From positions 28,135,183-28,199,182 of the forward strand of contig ML682005.1 of the NCBI GenBank assembly GCA_007922195.1: 64,000 bases of DNA, read 5' to 3'. Shown here one piece after another: positions 1 through 10,189 of this stretch; the first letter of the stretch is position 1, and every line of letters starts with the position of its first letter. The notes under the pieces are model-generated. The model had not been told where the DNA came from. It made no database searches and saw nothing but the letters and a program-made list of their open reading frames with translations. The DNA is from Podocnemis expansa. Its lineage: Eukaryota > Chordata > Testudines > Podocnemididae. A program made the translations under genes and the position numbers.

Positions 1-640
1 TAGTTGTGGAGCTCATTCCTGGATCAAACCATCATCATCATCATCATCTACACTTTCCCTTTCAAGCGTGACTTTGCCTTCGCAAATTAAAGCATAACCC
101 TCTGGTCAGTGTGCTTTGGGTGTCTCACATGGTGCTCTAGCCATAGAAGATACAAGTCCATTACAGCTCCTAGCCCCAGGACATTGTGCTTTAACTCAAA
201 CCACAGAAGGTCAGGCTTTTAGATCTGAGTCCAAGTGGTGATTAAGATGACATTCAGTACAAAAATAAATATATAAAAAATAAAAAGAGGGTATCAAACA
301 CAAAGCATTGGAGAGGAACCACACACAACACATTACACTCATCCTGTTCTTAAATGCTTCAATGGAAGAATTAAAGGTGGCTCATTGGTAAGTATGACAT
401 TAGACTCAGAATACATACCTAGAACATAGCAAATGAGCATCTCTGCAGACACATTTTCATGTTTCAGAAAAAGTTAGATTATGATCATTAGTGATTTAAT
501 GACAGAGGGAAGCAAATAGCCTTTCAAGTATGACCATTCTGAGTATTTTGGAGAGGAAGCGCAGACTTAATGGGCAGACTTAATTCTCTGTTGGGGACTC
601 CAGAATGGGCCACTTTCCAGAATGTCTCTAGAATGGAACA
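1..640. other. Unannotated AT-rich DNA, no gene seen
   Basis: No exon, RNA gene or recognisable repeat is visible here apart from a short ATC/TCA trinucleotide run near positions 29-49. All reading frames are short and interrupted. Confidence 0.5.
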
Positions 641-1092
641 GCCTAGTTTTGTAAGTGATTGATCTTTGGCTACTGGTGGTAGATATACCAAAAGCCTAAG
701 ATGGGTCTTTTGGTGGCATGGGTTCCAAATATTACATTACAAAGAATATTTTTTCTGGGTGTCTGGCCAGTGAGTTTTGTCCACATGCTCAGGGTTTAAT
801 TGACTACCAAATTTCGTATCAGAAAAATATTTTCTCCTAGGATGGATTGGCAAAGCCTCTTTTTTTTTTTTTTTTTTTGTGCCTTCTTCTGTAACATGGG
901 ACACAGCTCACTTGCTGGTGTATTCTATGTTCCCTGAAGTCTTTAAATTGTGATTTGTGGACTTTAATAAGTCAGTGTTAGGTTAGGGGTCTATTACAGG
1001 AATGGGTGGGTAACATTCTGTGACCTGCATTTTGCAGAAGGTACCAGATAACCATATTGGTCCCTTCTGACCTTAGAGTCTATGAGTTTTTG
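640..1092 (+). mobile_element. CR1 LINE 3' end fragment
   Basis: This segment aligns by eye with the plus-strand CR1 tail at 37530-38936 in the same window. Shared blocks include 'cacttgctgg', 'ggactttaat' and the final 'ggtcccttctgaccttaga' followed by 'gtctatgag'. That ending resembles the short terminal repeat of sauropsid CR1 3' untranslated regions. A T-run interrupts it at about 860-878. No reading frame survives, so this is a 5'-truncated dead copy. The left border is approximate. Confidence 0.8.
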
Positions 1093-1689
1093 TAAGTTAT
1101 AGCTCACGTGTTAATTTACAAAACTATTTCCCTTAAAACTAGTTCTCATTATTTTAAAGAATTTCAAATGCTTAAATATTTGCATGCATAATTAGACTCT
1201 CACATAGTAACCAAGTGAACACAAAGTAAGTGTATCAACAATTTAAAATAACCATGGTGTCAGGCAATGCTGATTAGTTCAAAGACACCTTACTTCCATT
1301 TCTGTGGTTTAACCACTTTTGTGCAGAGAACTGAAACACAAAGCCCCCGTGGTGTGTTAGATCAGCACTATGGGGACAAACGAGCTTCACTCTAATAGTG
1401 TCCCGCAGATTTAAGAGTACAGAAAGTTAACATTAGAGTGTTTTCAGGTTATCTTCTAATTACATTCCAAACTGTAGCACTGGAATCTTGCTCATTTGCC
1501 ATCTCTGTAGCATGTAGCAAGAGCTTTGAGACCTGCAATCTGATGCTAACTGCTCTCTTCCTTTTTCTCAGCATGACAAATGAAATTAAAAGTATAAAAT
1601 ATTATCCCAATGGTAAGATGGAATAGTGCCTAAGGGCTAAGTCAGCAATCATAATATGATTAATTAGGTTGTTTATTTTTAAGCTTATA

Positions 1690-4145
1690 CAGCTAGTCCT
1701 CACTTAGTGACCTACTCGTTTAGTGACCCCTTGGAGTTATGACCAGCTCTCTGATGAGTTGGTATTATGGCGATGTACGAGAACTCGCATCAACTCTCTC
1801 AGATTCATCTCGTTCCCGTAGTCAGAACTAGCGTTTTTCGTCTATGTATTTTTACTTTATTGTGCACCCCAAAGTACAAGATGTCGGCGAAAAGGAAGAG
1901 CATGACTTCACCCAGAGAAGGCGCCAAGAAACAAAGGAAGGCTATCGATCTTGAGACAAAAATGAAGATAATAAATGAATATGAAGCTGGTAAGAAAGTT
2001 AAAGCGATAGCACATGACGTGGAGCTGGCGCATTCAACTGTATCAACGATCTTGAAGGATAAAGATTGAGTGAATGAAGCAGTGAAATCAAAAGGATATA
2101 AAACCATAATAACTAGGCAGCAGAAAGGCCTCATTCACAAAATGGAAAAATTACTGGCGATATGGTTTGTTGACCAGATACAAAAAAGAATGCCAATGAG
2201 CCTTTTAATAATTCAAGCAAAGGCACGCAGTATCTTTGAAACGTTGAAAGCGTGTGAAAATGAAGAGTCAACGGAAACATTTACGGCAAGTCATGGATGG
2301 TTTCAACGTTTTCGTCAGAGATTCAGCCTTCATAATCGAAGTATCAGTGATGAGGCGGCAAGCGTGGACATAGAAGCATCAGAAAGATTTGTGGATGAAG
2401 TTGACGAAATGATCGAGAAAGGCGGGTATCGTCCAGAACAGATCTTTAATGCAGATGAAACCGGACTATTTTGGAAAAAACACCCGAAAGATCCTACATA
2501 CACAAAGAGGCTAAAGCAATGCCCGGTTTCAAGGCTTTTCAGGACAGGGTCACGTTGTTGTTGGGAGGAAATGTCGCTGGATTTCAGTTAAAACCTTTTC
2601 TCATCTATCGTTCTGCAAACCCACGTACACTGAAGCAGGTTAGTAAGCACACGCTGCCCGTTTACTATCGTTCAAATAACAAAGCATGGATGACTCAATC
2701 TTTATTTGAGGACTGGTTCATGAACTGCTTCATACCCTCGGCCAAGCATTACTGTCTGGAAAACGGTGTTCCCTTTAAAATTATTCTCCTACTTGATAAC
2801 GCCCCAGGCCACCCCCAGCATCTTGATGATCTACACCCTGATGTAAAGGTCGTGTATCTGCCTAAAAACACAACTGCTGTGTTACAACCAATGGACCAGG
2901 GGGCTATCTCTACGTTTAAAGCACTATATTTGCACGCAACGTTTTCCAAAGCGGTAGCAGCAACAGAAAATGGTGAAGTAACCCTGCGCGATTTTTGGAA
3001 ATCATATAATATTTTACACTGCATAAAGAACATTGAACCAGCTTGGGTGGGAGTGACAGAAAAGTGCATGCAAGGCATATGGAAAAAATGCCTGAAACGT
3101 TTTGTAAATAATTTCGAAGGGTTTGAGAAAGACGAACATGTTGATGTCATAAATAAAAAAATTGTGGAACTTGCTAATGTGCTTAATTTAGATGTTGAAG
3201 TGGAAGATATTGAAGAATTAGTGGAATACGTCGAGGGAGAGCTAACTAACGAAGATTTAATAGAGTTGGAAGCGCAGCAGCACTTGAAAGAGGAGGAAGA
3301 AGAAGAAGAGGACAGAGTGGAAGAAGTACAAAAGAAGTTCACTGTAAAGGGGTTAGCTGATGTCTTCTCCAAAGTGAATGCAGCGATGTTAGAACTAGAG
3401 AGTATGGACCCGAATGTTGAATGGTTCACGAAAGTGGAACGACAAATGAATGAAATTTTACGATGCTATCATGAAATTTATGAAGAAAAAAAGAAAATTA
3501 CAACGCAGACCACACTAACGAGATACTTCTCTAAAGTTCCATCCAGGACCCCTACCCCTACCCTTACAAGTCCTTCCATTTCCTTGCCATCATCTCCCTT
3601 ACCAGGGCCTTCTACAGCTCCTGATAACCCTGCTGATCTCTCCGACGATGACATTGATGACCCCCCTGCTGCTGAACCACACGTTGAAGGATTTGATGAG
3701 TAAAAATGTCAATGTAATCTGAATGTTTATTTTCATATTTCTTTGGTACATCATTTTTATAATTTTTGCTGATTGCATTTTTATGTTCTGTAATACAGTA
3801 TGTAAGGAGTTATGCCAGTAAAACAAAGTTATCACGATGGAGTTTATTTTAGGCCTTTTCTTTACAGTACTATTCAGAATATTAAAAACGATTACCTGTA
3901 TTTACAGTACACTATGCAAACTAAGTTCAGTACATTAGAGCTTAAAACATTTAAAATATATCTTAAAAATGTTATAAATGATGCAAAGGTGACATTAAAA
4001 CTATCTACAGATGGTTGAAAAACCCACTACCAGTAAAGTACATTATGCCTGAAATACTGGTAAGGGCTGCTCCTCGTTTAGCGACCAATTCATTTATCAA
4101 CCGGGTTTCAGGAACGGAACCCGGTCACTAAGTGAGGACTACCTG
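1690..4145 (+). mobile_element. Full-length Tigger (pogo-type) DNA transposon
   Basis: The element has both ends. The left end starts 'cagctagtcctcacttag' at 1690, and the right end read in reverse starts 'caggtagtcctcacttag'; the first 23 bases differ at one position. A TA dinucleotide lies just outside each end (1688-1689 and 4146-4147), as expected for the Tc1/mariner-pogo superfamily. At 2456 bp it is close to the size of full Tigger elements. Inside is one long transposase frame, described separately. It is non-functional because of one stop and one frameshift, but it is much better preserved than the CR1 copies around it. Confidence 0.95.
1881..3703 (+). pseudogene. Tigger/pogo transposase, broken by one stop and one frameshift
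   Basis: The protein would bind the element ends and cut and rejoin DNA in the nucleus. The start chosen is the ATG at 1881 (MSAKRKS). A CENP-B-type helix-turn-helix region follows at about residues 20-62, including LAHSTVSTI. A TGA at 2067-2069 then interrupts the frame. A second HTH region contains HGWFQRFRQRF. The DDE_1 catalytic domain begins with NADETGLFWK (Asp codon 2454-2456). Just after this the frame shifts at about 2477-2485, and it continues to the end in the other frame. The second and third catalytic Asp lie in LLLDNAPGHP (2804-2806) and LQPMDQG (2894-2896), so the DDD triad is retained. The C-terminal part has an acidic Glu run near 3290-3320, a PIP-box-like QTTLTRYF at 3506-3529, and a Pro/Ser-rich tail. 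The codon span of about 607 fits the family. The minus-strand frame at 2749-3429 is its shadow. Confidence 0.93.
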
Positions 4146-4566
4146 TATTGAATACGTTTTGTACTGGTAAGGGGAGAAGGGGCAAGAAGAGAGTCTATTT
4201 ATTTGCATATGGTATTTGTCTGTATTGTTGGTGGTTATATTTATTATATTGCACAGTCAATTTTTATGATCTATTTAATTGATCATTAAAAGTGTATAGA
4301 ACTAGGACTTTATAATTTTTTTTCCCTTCCCTCTTTGGTTTCAATGGGATTTTAATCATGAACTGGGTACCTTGTGAGAATGTGTCACTGTAATCCTCCA
4401 CAATTAAAGTTTGTAGATTTTTAGAGTAATTCAGATGTTGGGTTGAATCTTCGGAAGAATTTACTAATGTTATTTTTAGAAAGCTAATAAAATCCTGTCC
4501 TTGATTCAGTAGATTGTTCTGAACATCCTCAAGATTTATATACACATGCTTCCAAGAGAATATCTT

Positions 4567-4810
4567 TGTCATCTTTGGCCTTTTGAACTTTCCTTTAAAA
4601 CACAATTCAAAATGCAACAAGTAACAAAAGAATGTTTCCAATTGTTTTAGGTGACAAGCTTCCACTACCTGAGGAAGATTTATTTTAAACAGACATTATT
4701 TCACTGAAAAGAGTATGCATGATGAATTATTCAACAGCCCAGGCAATAGATTTTATACCATACTCTGTTCTGGCACAGACAACTCAAGCTCAACTTTTAT
4801 TTTGGTCAGA
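4567..4810 (+). repeat. Copy 1 of a diverged direct repeat (partner at 6327-6580)
   Basis: The segment from 'gaactttcctttaaaac' to 'ttttataccatactctgt' matches 6327-6580 in the same order and direction, with many substitutions and small gaps. The shared blocks include 'gaatgtttccaatt', 'taggtg', 'acttcactgaa/tttcactgaa' and 'gaattattca'. I do not recognise the family. Confidence 0.6.
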
Positions 4811-4960
4811 CTTAATGAAATTCAAATTCAACCCAACAAGCCATTAAACTGATTTATGTATTAAGTAAAGAGAAACACAACCAGCAAACCAAACCAAACA
4901 CACCCACACAAACCAGGTAATTAAAGACTCCCTAAGTGTACCTCATGCTACACATTTGTA

Positions 4961-5247
4961 TCTAAGCCCTAGTCTACATTTGGGGCTTTTTCAGTGGCAC
5001 TTGACCACCCGTTACGCAGGGAACGTAAAATTCCTTGTGTAACTGGCAGTGACTTTTTAAGCCACCATTACACATTAGGGAAAACCCAACCGCAAGTAGC
5101 TTGTTGTCAGCCTTTCTCTCTGCCCCTATGGACTTCTGGGGCCAACTTCTGAGAGAGGTGCGGCGAGTTCATACTCATCACAATCTGCTCCCGGAAGGGT
5201 GAACTGACAGTGGCAAAATTGCTTCCATCAGTGCAGACTAAGCCTAA
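4961..5247. mobile_element. Probable MITE with weak terminal inverted repeats
   Basis: The left end 'taagccctagtctacatt' and the reverse of the right end, 'taggcttagtctgcactg', pair with mismatches. The 'tagtctacactg' terminus recurs in other MITE-like repeats in this window. No transposase is encoded. Borders are approximate, and the inner sequence is moderately GC-rich, as is usual for this repeat type. Confidence 0.45.
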
Positions 5248-5249
5248 CA

Positions 5250-8200
5250 GAGATTCCTGAATACCTAGGTCTCCATGTGTGAGAACATACCATCTCCTCA
5301 GAAATAAGAAAAGGAACATTAAGGAAAAGCACAGAAAGACCTAGAAATACTTACCAACAAAAGCAGGGGGAAATACAGCAAGTAGAAGCCAAGTGCAAAA
5401 TGGCCACTGTAATGTGGTAGCAGTTTAAGTGTTCGGAATTTAAAGGGCCAGTCTTCAAATAACGTTCTCAGAACACTTTTTATAAGAGAAACCTGCTACA
5501 TTAGCAATGGTCAATACAAACTATGTAATTCAAATCTTTTCAAATACAACATTATATACAGCACTGCTATGCCATATGTCACCTTATGGCATGTTGTAAT
5601 ATTCAGGTGCCAGAAAATAAGCTTAGATGTCCTTGTTTGACATTGTGACAAGTAGCTTCCTACTGAATGGATCTACATCCTTTGTATTTTCAGAGTCTTG
5701 TCTATTTACTTAAATAACTGCTTGAACTGCAGAATTGGTCCTTTAAAGGGACCTGCAAAGAAAAAAGAAACTGTGACATTTACTGCTCTATTATGGTAAG
5801 TAAACATGACTTGATTAAAATATATTCTAAACTTTAGGAATGTCTGCTCTGGACAGTTCACTTTCCAGTAGAGGTCTGATTGGAGAATAGTGACATCACA
5901 AGAAACTGACATTTGAACTGCAATTATTGACTGCAAAGTAGTCTATTAATACAAAGCCAGTACTGTTAAACTTTGAAACAACAGATTGTCAGAAACGAAG
6001 CTTGAACTCCCCCACTATCATTACCAAATAGCTAATTCCTAGGGATGGTCCCATGTTGATATTATAAATACCCAGACATGCACAGCTAACATATGCAGAC
6101 AAAAATGTTCCATGATAACAGCACTCAGAGCTGGTGTCACACTTCTATATCACACATGTGTAATATAGCTCTTCTCAGTTACACTAGCACTGAGAACTAG
6201 TAAGACAAAAAGGATTTCAATGTAATTCTAGTTGTTCTTTATTTAGGTATAAAACAAGGCTTATTTCTTTTCTCCTGTGGGCATCTACCTGAATTTAATG
6301 CTGCCAAGATTATTATGAGAGACTATCCTTGCCAACTGTGGCACTTTGAACTTTCCTTTAGAACTCAATTCAAACAAAAAGAATAGCAAAAAATGTTTCC
6401 AATCATTCTAGGTGGCAACACTTTGCTGTACTGGGAAACTTGATCTAAAATAGAACTTACTACTTCACTGAAGAAGCAGCATATGTTATGAATTATTCAG
6501 TTTCCAGTCAACAACCTTTTATACCATCTTCCATCCCAGGATAGATGTCTCTGGCTCAAGTACTATATTTGTCAACAAGAAACAAAGTCTGCTGCCCATT
6601 TCCCACACTGACAAAGTGTTAACCTGCCTGTGTATTGTTATCACTGTCATTAAAAGCAACTAAAGGAAGGAAATTTAGAATAAGAGCTACTCCAGCATTC
6701 TTAAGTCACCCTGTTATATCTATGATTTTGAGGAACTTAAAAAAGGGCAATAGTACAAAAAGTACTGTAGATCCAAATATGTGAAGCCATACTGGTGTCC
6801 ATTAAAAGTAGAAGTGTATCTGCACTTGAAAGTAGCAAAACTTCTGGGTTTTATTTTTTTGTGTGTGTTTAAAATGCAACTTTTCAAACGTAATCTTATT
6901 GCAGTAGAGGAGATTTTTGTAACACAGATTCCATGAGTGCAAATAAGAAGGGCCATATTCTCTGCTGCTGAAAATCAGTAGATCCCATCACAATTATACC
7001 GGCATAACGTTCAGCCCAGTAATGCTATTATGTATTGGTTTTGCTTTACCATTTCCTTTTGTGTATTTTTATTTTTAAGCAGTAGTATTTAAAAACAAAG
7101 AAAAATAAATAATGAAAAAGTCACATCTCTTTTCCTACACTGTAAAACAGAACAAAGATATGATATCTTTTATAACATAATCTGATAGGATGTGGATGGA
7201 ATGTTAACATTTTCCCCCCATTTGTACCAATTTCAATCAACAGTTTTGCATAAAGGTCCTCTGTACCTTGATGTGTGGTTAAAAATGAAGGTATTTCTTC
7301 AACAGTTAGAGGGGAATTTCTGAGACACAAAAAACAGTTAAGTACCCAACTCCCATTGTCTTTCAATGGGAATGGAGAGCTTGAATCCCCTGTGTGTCTT
7401 TGAAATTCTCCTCATAGAATTCTTATTTTAATAGGGCAAAATTCTTCCTTCACAGCTGATCTAGACTTTCAAAATTCTGATATTCAATTCATTGACCTCA
7501 GTGGGGTTAGCAGTGTCTATCGTGGAATACAACAATCCAAAACTACAACTCATAGTTCAGAATAAGACCAAGCAGCAAGTACATTTTGCAGTTGGATGGA
7601 AAGATGGGGAAAGAGGTGATTTAACTTGCCACGCCTCACAAGAGAAAGGAAAATAAAGGGAGAAAAGGAGAACAAAACAAAACTTTGTTCTTCTTGGCGA
7701 CTTCAGGGAATAGGACATTTCAAGGTAATTGTAACACTGACAAACAAGTTATGAAAAATAGTAACTATGTCATATATTGTGGCCCAGGCTCAGCCATAGC
7801 ATACTCAAGCAGTCATTGAATTCAGTGGCATTATACCAAGGATAAAGCTGACAATAAGATTAGAATGCAGAAATTAAAATGACAAGCTATGAAGAAGTTA
7901 TCCAAATAGAGACTTCTGGTAATACTGTAACTGATATTTATGGTATATACATAAATGGAGTATACTTAGTCCATGATCTTGTGGACATTTGAGTTCTGAT
8001 CCACGAAACGGTTTAAACTTTGCTATGCTTAGAGTCACAACTCCTAACTTTTAGGTGCCTAGAAAATACAAGACTAACACTGTCATCCAAAATCCTGTGT
8101 TAGGGACCAAGACTCCATATACAAACAATGGGGAGAGACAGAAATTTAGAAATGCGATCCATAAAAGCCAGAATGCTAGAAGGAGAGCTGTGTAAGTAGG

Positions 8201-8347
8201 CTAATGGAGATGCTAAGAGAGGTATGGCTTAAGACCCACGCCTTCACAGAGATAGACTCCTAAATCCAAACTCCAGGGAGGCACATTCCTCTGCTTCACA
8301 AACAAATATCCCCTGTGAAGCTGTATGAAAGGGAAGGTGATCATCTA
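5250..8347. other. Unannotated DNA, no gene seen
   Basis: Apart from the second copy of the diverged repeat (6327-6580), nothing is recognised. The open frames are under about 85 codons, start and stop arbitrarily, and show no motif. Confidence 0.5.
6327..6580 (+). repeat. Copy 2 of a diverged direct repeat
   Basis: This is the partner of 4567-4810 in the same direction, about 1.76 kb away. It includes 'gaactttcctttagaac', 'aatgtttccaatcattct', 'cttcactgaagaag' and 'ttttataccatcttcc'. The level of divergence suggests an old local duplication or two copies of an unclassified dispersed repeat. Confidence 0.6.
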
Positions 8348-8357
8348 CATTAATACA

Positions 8358-8590
8358 ATTTCCAAAAGGATAGCCGTGTTAGTCTAGTCCAGAAAAAAAA
8401 AAAAAAAAAAAAAGGGAGTTGTGTTGTACTTAAAGACTAACAGATTTATTTTTCGCATGAGCTTTTGTGGGAAAAAATCCCACTTCATCAGATCTGATGA
8501 AATGGGATTTTCTCCCATGAAAGCTCATGCAAAAAATAAATCTGTTAGTCTTTAAGTGCCACATGACTCCTTGTTTTTTGTTTTTTTTTC
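8358..8590. mobile_element. Penelope-like fold-back element with perfect 10-bp target duplication
   Basis: A reversed copy of the Penelope tail (8358-8492) meets a forward copy (8493-8590) with no spacer. The centre is a palindrome around 'ttcatcagatctgatgaa'. Both arms carry the 'agactaacagatttattt' and 'gcatgagctttt' blocks found at the end of the protein-bearing Penelope copy at 56.5 kb. The left arm also has the outer terminus (reverse of 'ctaacacggctatcc'). The 10-mer 'cattaataca' flanks the whole unit at 8348-8357 and 8591-8600. An A-run lies inside the left arm. Confidence 0.88.
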
Positions 8591-8609
8591 CATTAATACA
8601 GTGACTTTT

Positions 8610-9565
8610 GCTAAATAGTGATAAATCTTGTATAAACTATGGCTTGTGATGTATCACTGGAAAAGTTATCATCTGTTAGGTATTATTCTGATTAAACTGG
8701 TGTCATCTTTGTATATGAATTTATGAAGTTTTGCTATATGTTTGTATCTTTGAGCTTGAGAAACGCTCATAGGTTACCTCTTTAGGGATAACAAAGCACT
8801 TGTAAACAAGGACATCTGCTTGTTGTCCCCAAAAATACCTCAAATGGCCCATGGGCAAAGGTGCAAACTAGAATTTGCAATTCAGATGAACAACAAACGG
8901 GAAAGCACATATGCCATAAAAGTGCCTGACAAGTAACACAGTCAGGATTTTTCCAGCAAAAAGGAGTCAAGAGATAAAAAGAATGAACAAAAGCCCAAAC
9001 CACCCTTTTCCATCTCTGGACTGTTAACTCCAAAGGAATTAAATTTTGAACAGGCCTGAGTTCTCTAGGATAAAAGAGCAACTCAGAGGGATTTACAGAA
9101 AACTAGCAGATTTTTCTATTATTTTAGACTCTGAGTCCTGCTTCAATTGCAGTATATATTATCTGCTTTAAACACTTAGTGCTTATTTCTTTGTCTTAGT
9201 TAAAAAATATTTAGTCAGTTTATTTAGGGTTGGCTACATCATTGTATTTGATGTGTGATATGAGGTAGCCATTGACATGGGTAAACAAATGACTAGCCCT
9301 CTGATGTGGTGAGAAACTAATGTGTGGTGAATTTGATTTTAATTACCTTTCAAAATAAAGTCCAGTTTGCCTGTGTGGCACAAAGGGGCTGGAACGTCAA
9401 GGGGATTTTATGTACTTCAAGGTAAAACTAGTATAGTGGTCCAGGAGCAAACTTATTATTTGCTTAGAGAAACATAGGTACAGAATATACCAGCAATTTG
9501 GGGTGCCCGGACTATTTTCTGGCATTCTGTCCTAATTTTGAAATTCTCAGCTGTGTGTTACTTCA
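8610..9565 (+). mobile_element. LTR-like repeat (solo LTR or fragment)
   Basis: The layout resembles a retroelement LTR on the plus strand: a TATA-like 'ggataaaag' at 9068-9076 and a polyadenylation signal AATAAA at 9354-9359, about 285 bp apart. The sequence reminds me of a dispersed repeat common in turtle genomes, but I cannot name the family. No gag, pol or env reading frame accompanies it. Borders and target duplication were not resolved. Confidence 0.5.
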
Positions 9566-9690
9566 GACACCATGACACCCCTTTCTTGGAGTCAGGCAGC
9601 TTCGAAAGCTAAGGTGTTTCTTCAGAGCATGGACTAGGTTCCAGCCACAGTCCACACAAAAAGTCAAAGGGGAGATGGTACAAACATCAT

Positions 9691-9838
9691 AGCTGTTAGC
9701 CCAGTGATAAGCACACTCACCTGGGACGTGGAAGACCCAGTTTAAATTCCTCTATTTGACTAAGGCAGAGGAAGTATTTAAACAGAGTTCTCCCATACCT
9801 TAGGAAATCCTTCTAACCACTCACCTGTGGAATAGTCT
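9691..9838 (+). mobile_element. tRNA-derived SINE
   Basis: A polymerase III type A box, 'tagcccagtga', is at 9697-9707. A degenerate B box, 'gtttaaattcc', is at 9740-9750, a spacing typical of tRNA heads. The body after it ('aaggcagaggaagtattt', 'ttctaaccactcacctg') resembles tRNA-derived SINEs of sauropsids. The copy appears cut at its 3' side by the TTCGAA-rich element that follows. Confidence 0.65.
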
Positions 9839-10075
9839 CATGTGCAAAACGATTGTTTCGAAACAATGCCGTCTGAACATGTTATTTCGAAACAACAATG
9901 ACTTGTTTCAAAATAACTTTTGCCTGAAACTGCTATTTCGCTTTGAGCTTTTTTCCTTAATTCGAATTAACAAACTGTTAATTCGAATTAAGTTATTTCG
10001 AAATAAGGCATTATTTCGATACAAGTTGTTTCGACAAAACTTGTATTGAAATAATGCCTGTGTGTGAACACAACC
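9839..10075. repeat. Cluster of TTCGAA palindromes, MITE-like
   Basis: About 220 bp carry a chain of hairpins built on TTCGAA. One has 16-base perfect arms and a 5-base loop (9956-9971 and 9977-9992). Another is the perfect 'ttatttcgaaataa' (9993-10006). A third pairs 'ggcattatttc' with 'gaaataatgcc' (10007-10058). The ends are not clear. Similar 'ttatttcgaaataa' MITEs occur, to my knowledge, in turtle and crocodilian genomes. Confidence 0.6.
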
Positions 10076-10104
10076 CATGCTAGAGAGTATAGGCCCTAGG
10101 TTTT

Positions 10105-10184
10105 GATTTATGGTATGTACAGCCCACTTGAAGCTCATTTAAGTCAAATCTGGCCCACCATAGCAAATGAGTTTGACATCCCTG
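10105..10184. mobile_element. Fragment of a hAT-like MITE end
   Basis: 'ctggcccaccatagcaaatgagtttgacatccctg' in parts matches the reverse of a hAT-type terminus (cagggatgtcaaac), the same class as the 16426 and 27602 elements. Only one end is seen. Confidence 0.45.
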
Positions 10185-10189
10185 TGAAT

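Noticed and set aside
2749..3429. 226-codon minus-strand frame
   Set aside because: It is the exact antisense of the Tigger transposase; its Ser-rich runs mirror the Glu-rich stretch.
4264..4665. 133-codon minus-strand frame
   Set aside because: No motif; partly within the diverged direct repeat; AT-rich chance frame.
9697..9750. A functional tRNA gene
   Set aside because: A and B boxes are present, but the B box is degenerate and no cloverleaf closes; it is a SINE head.
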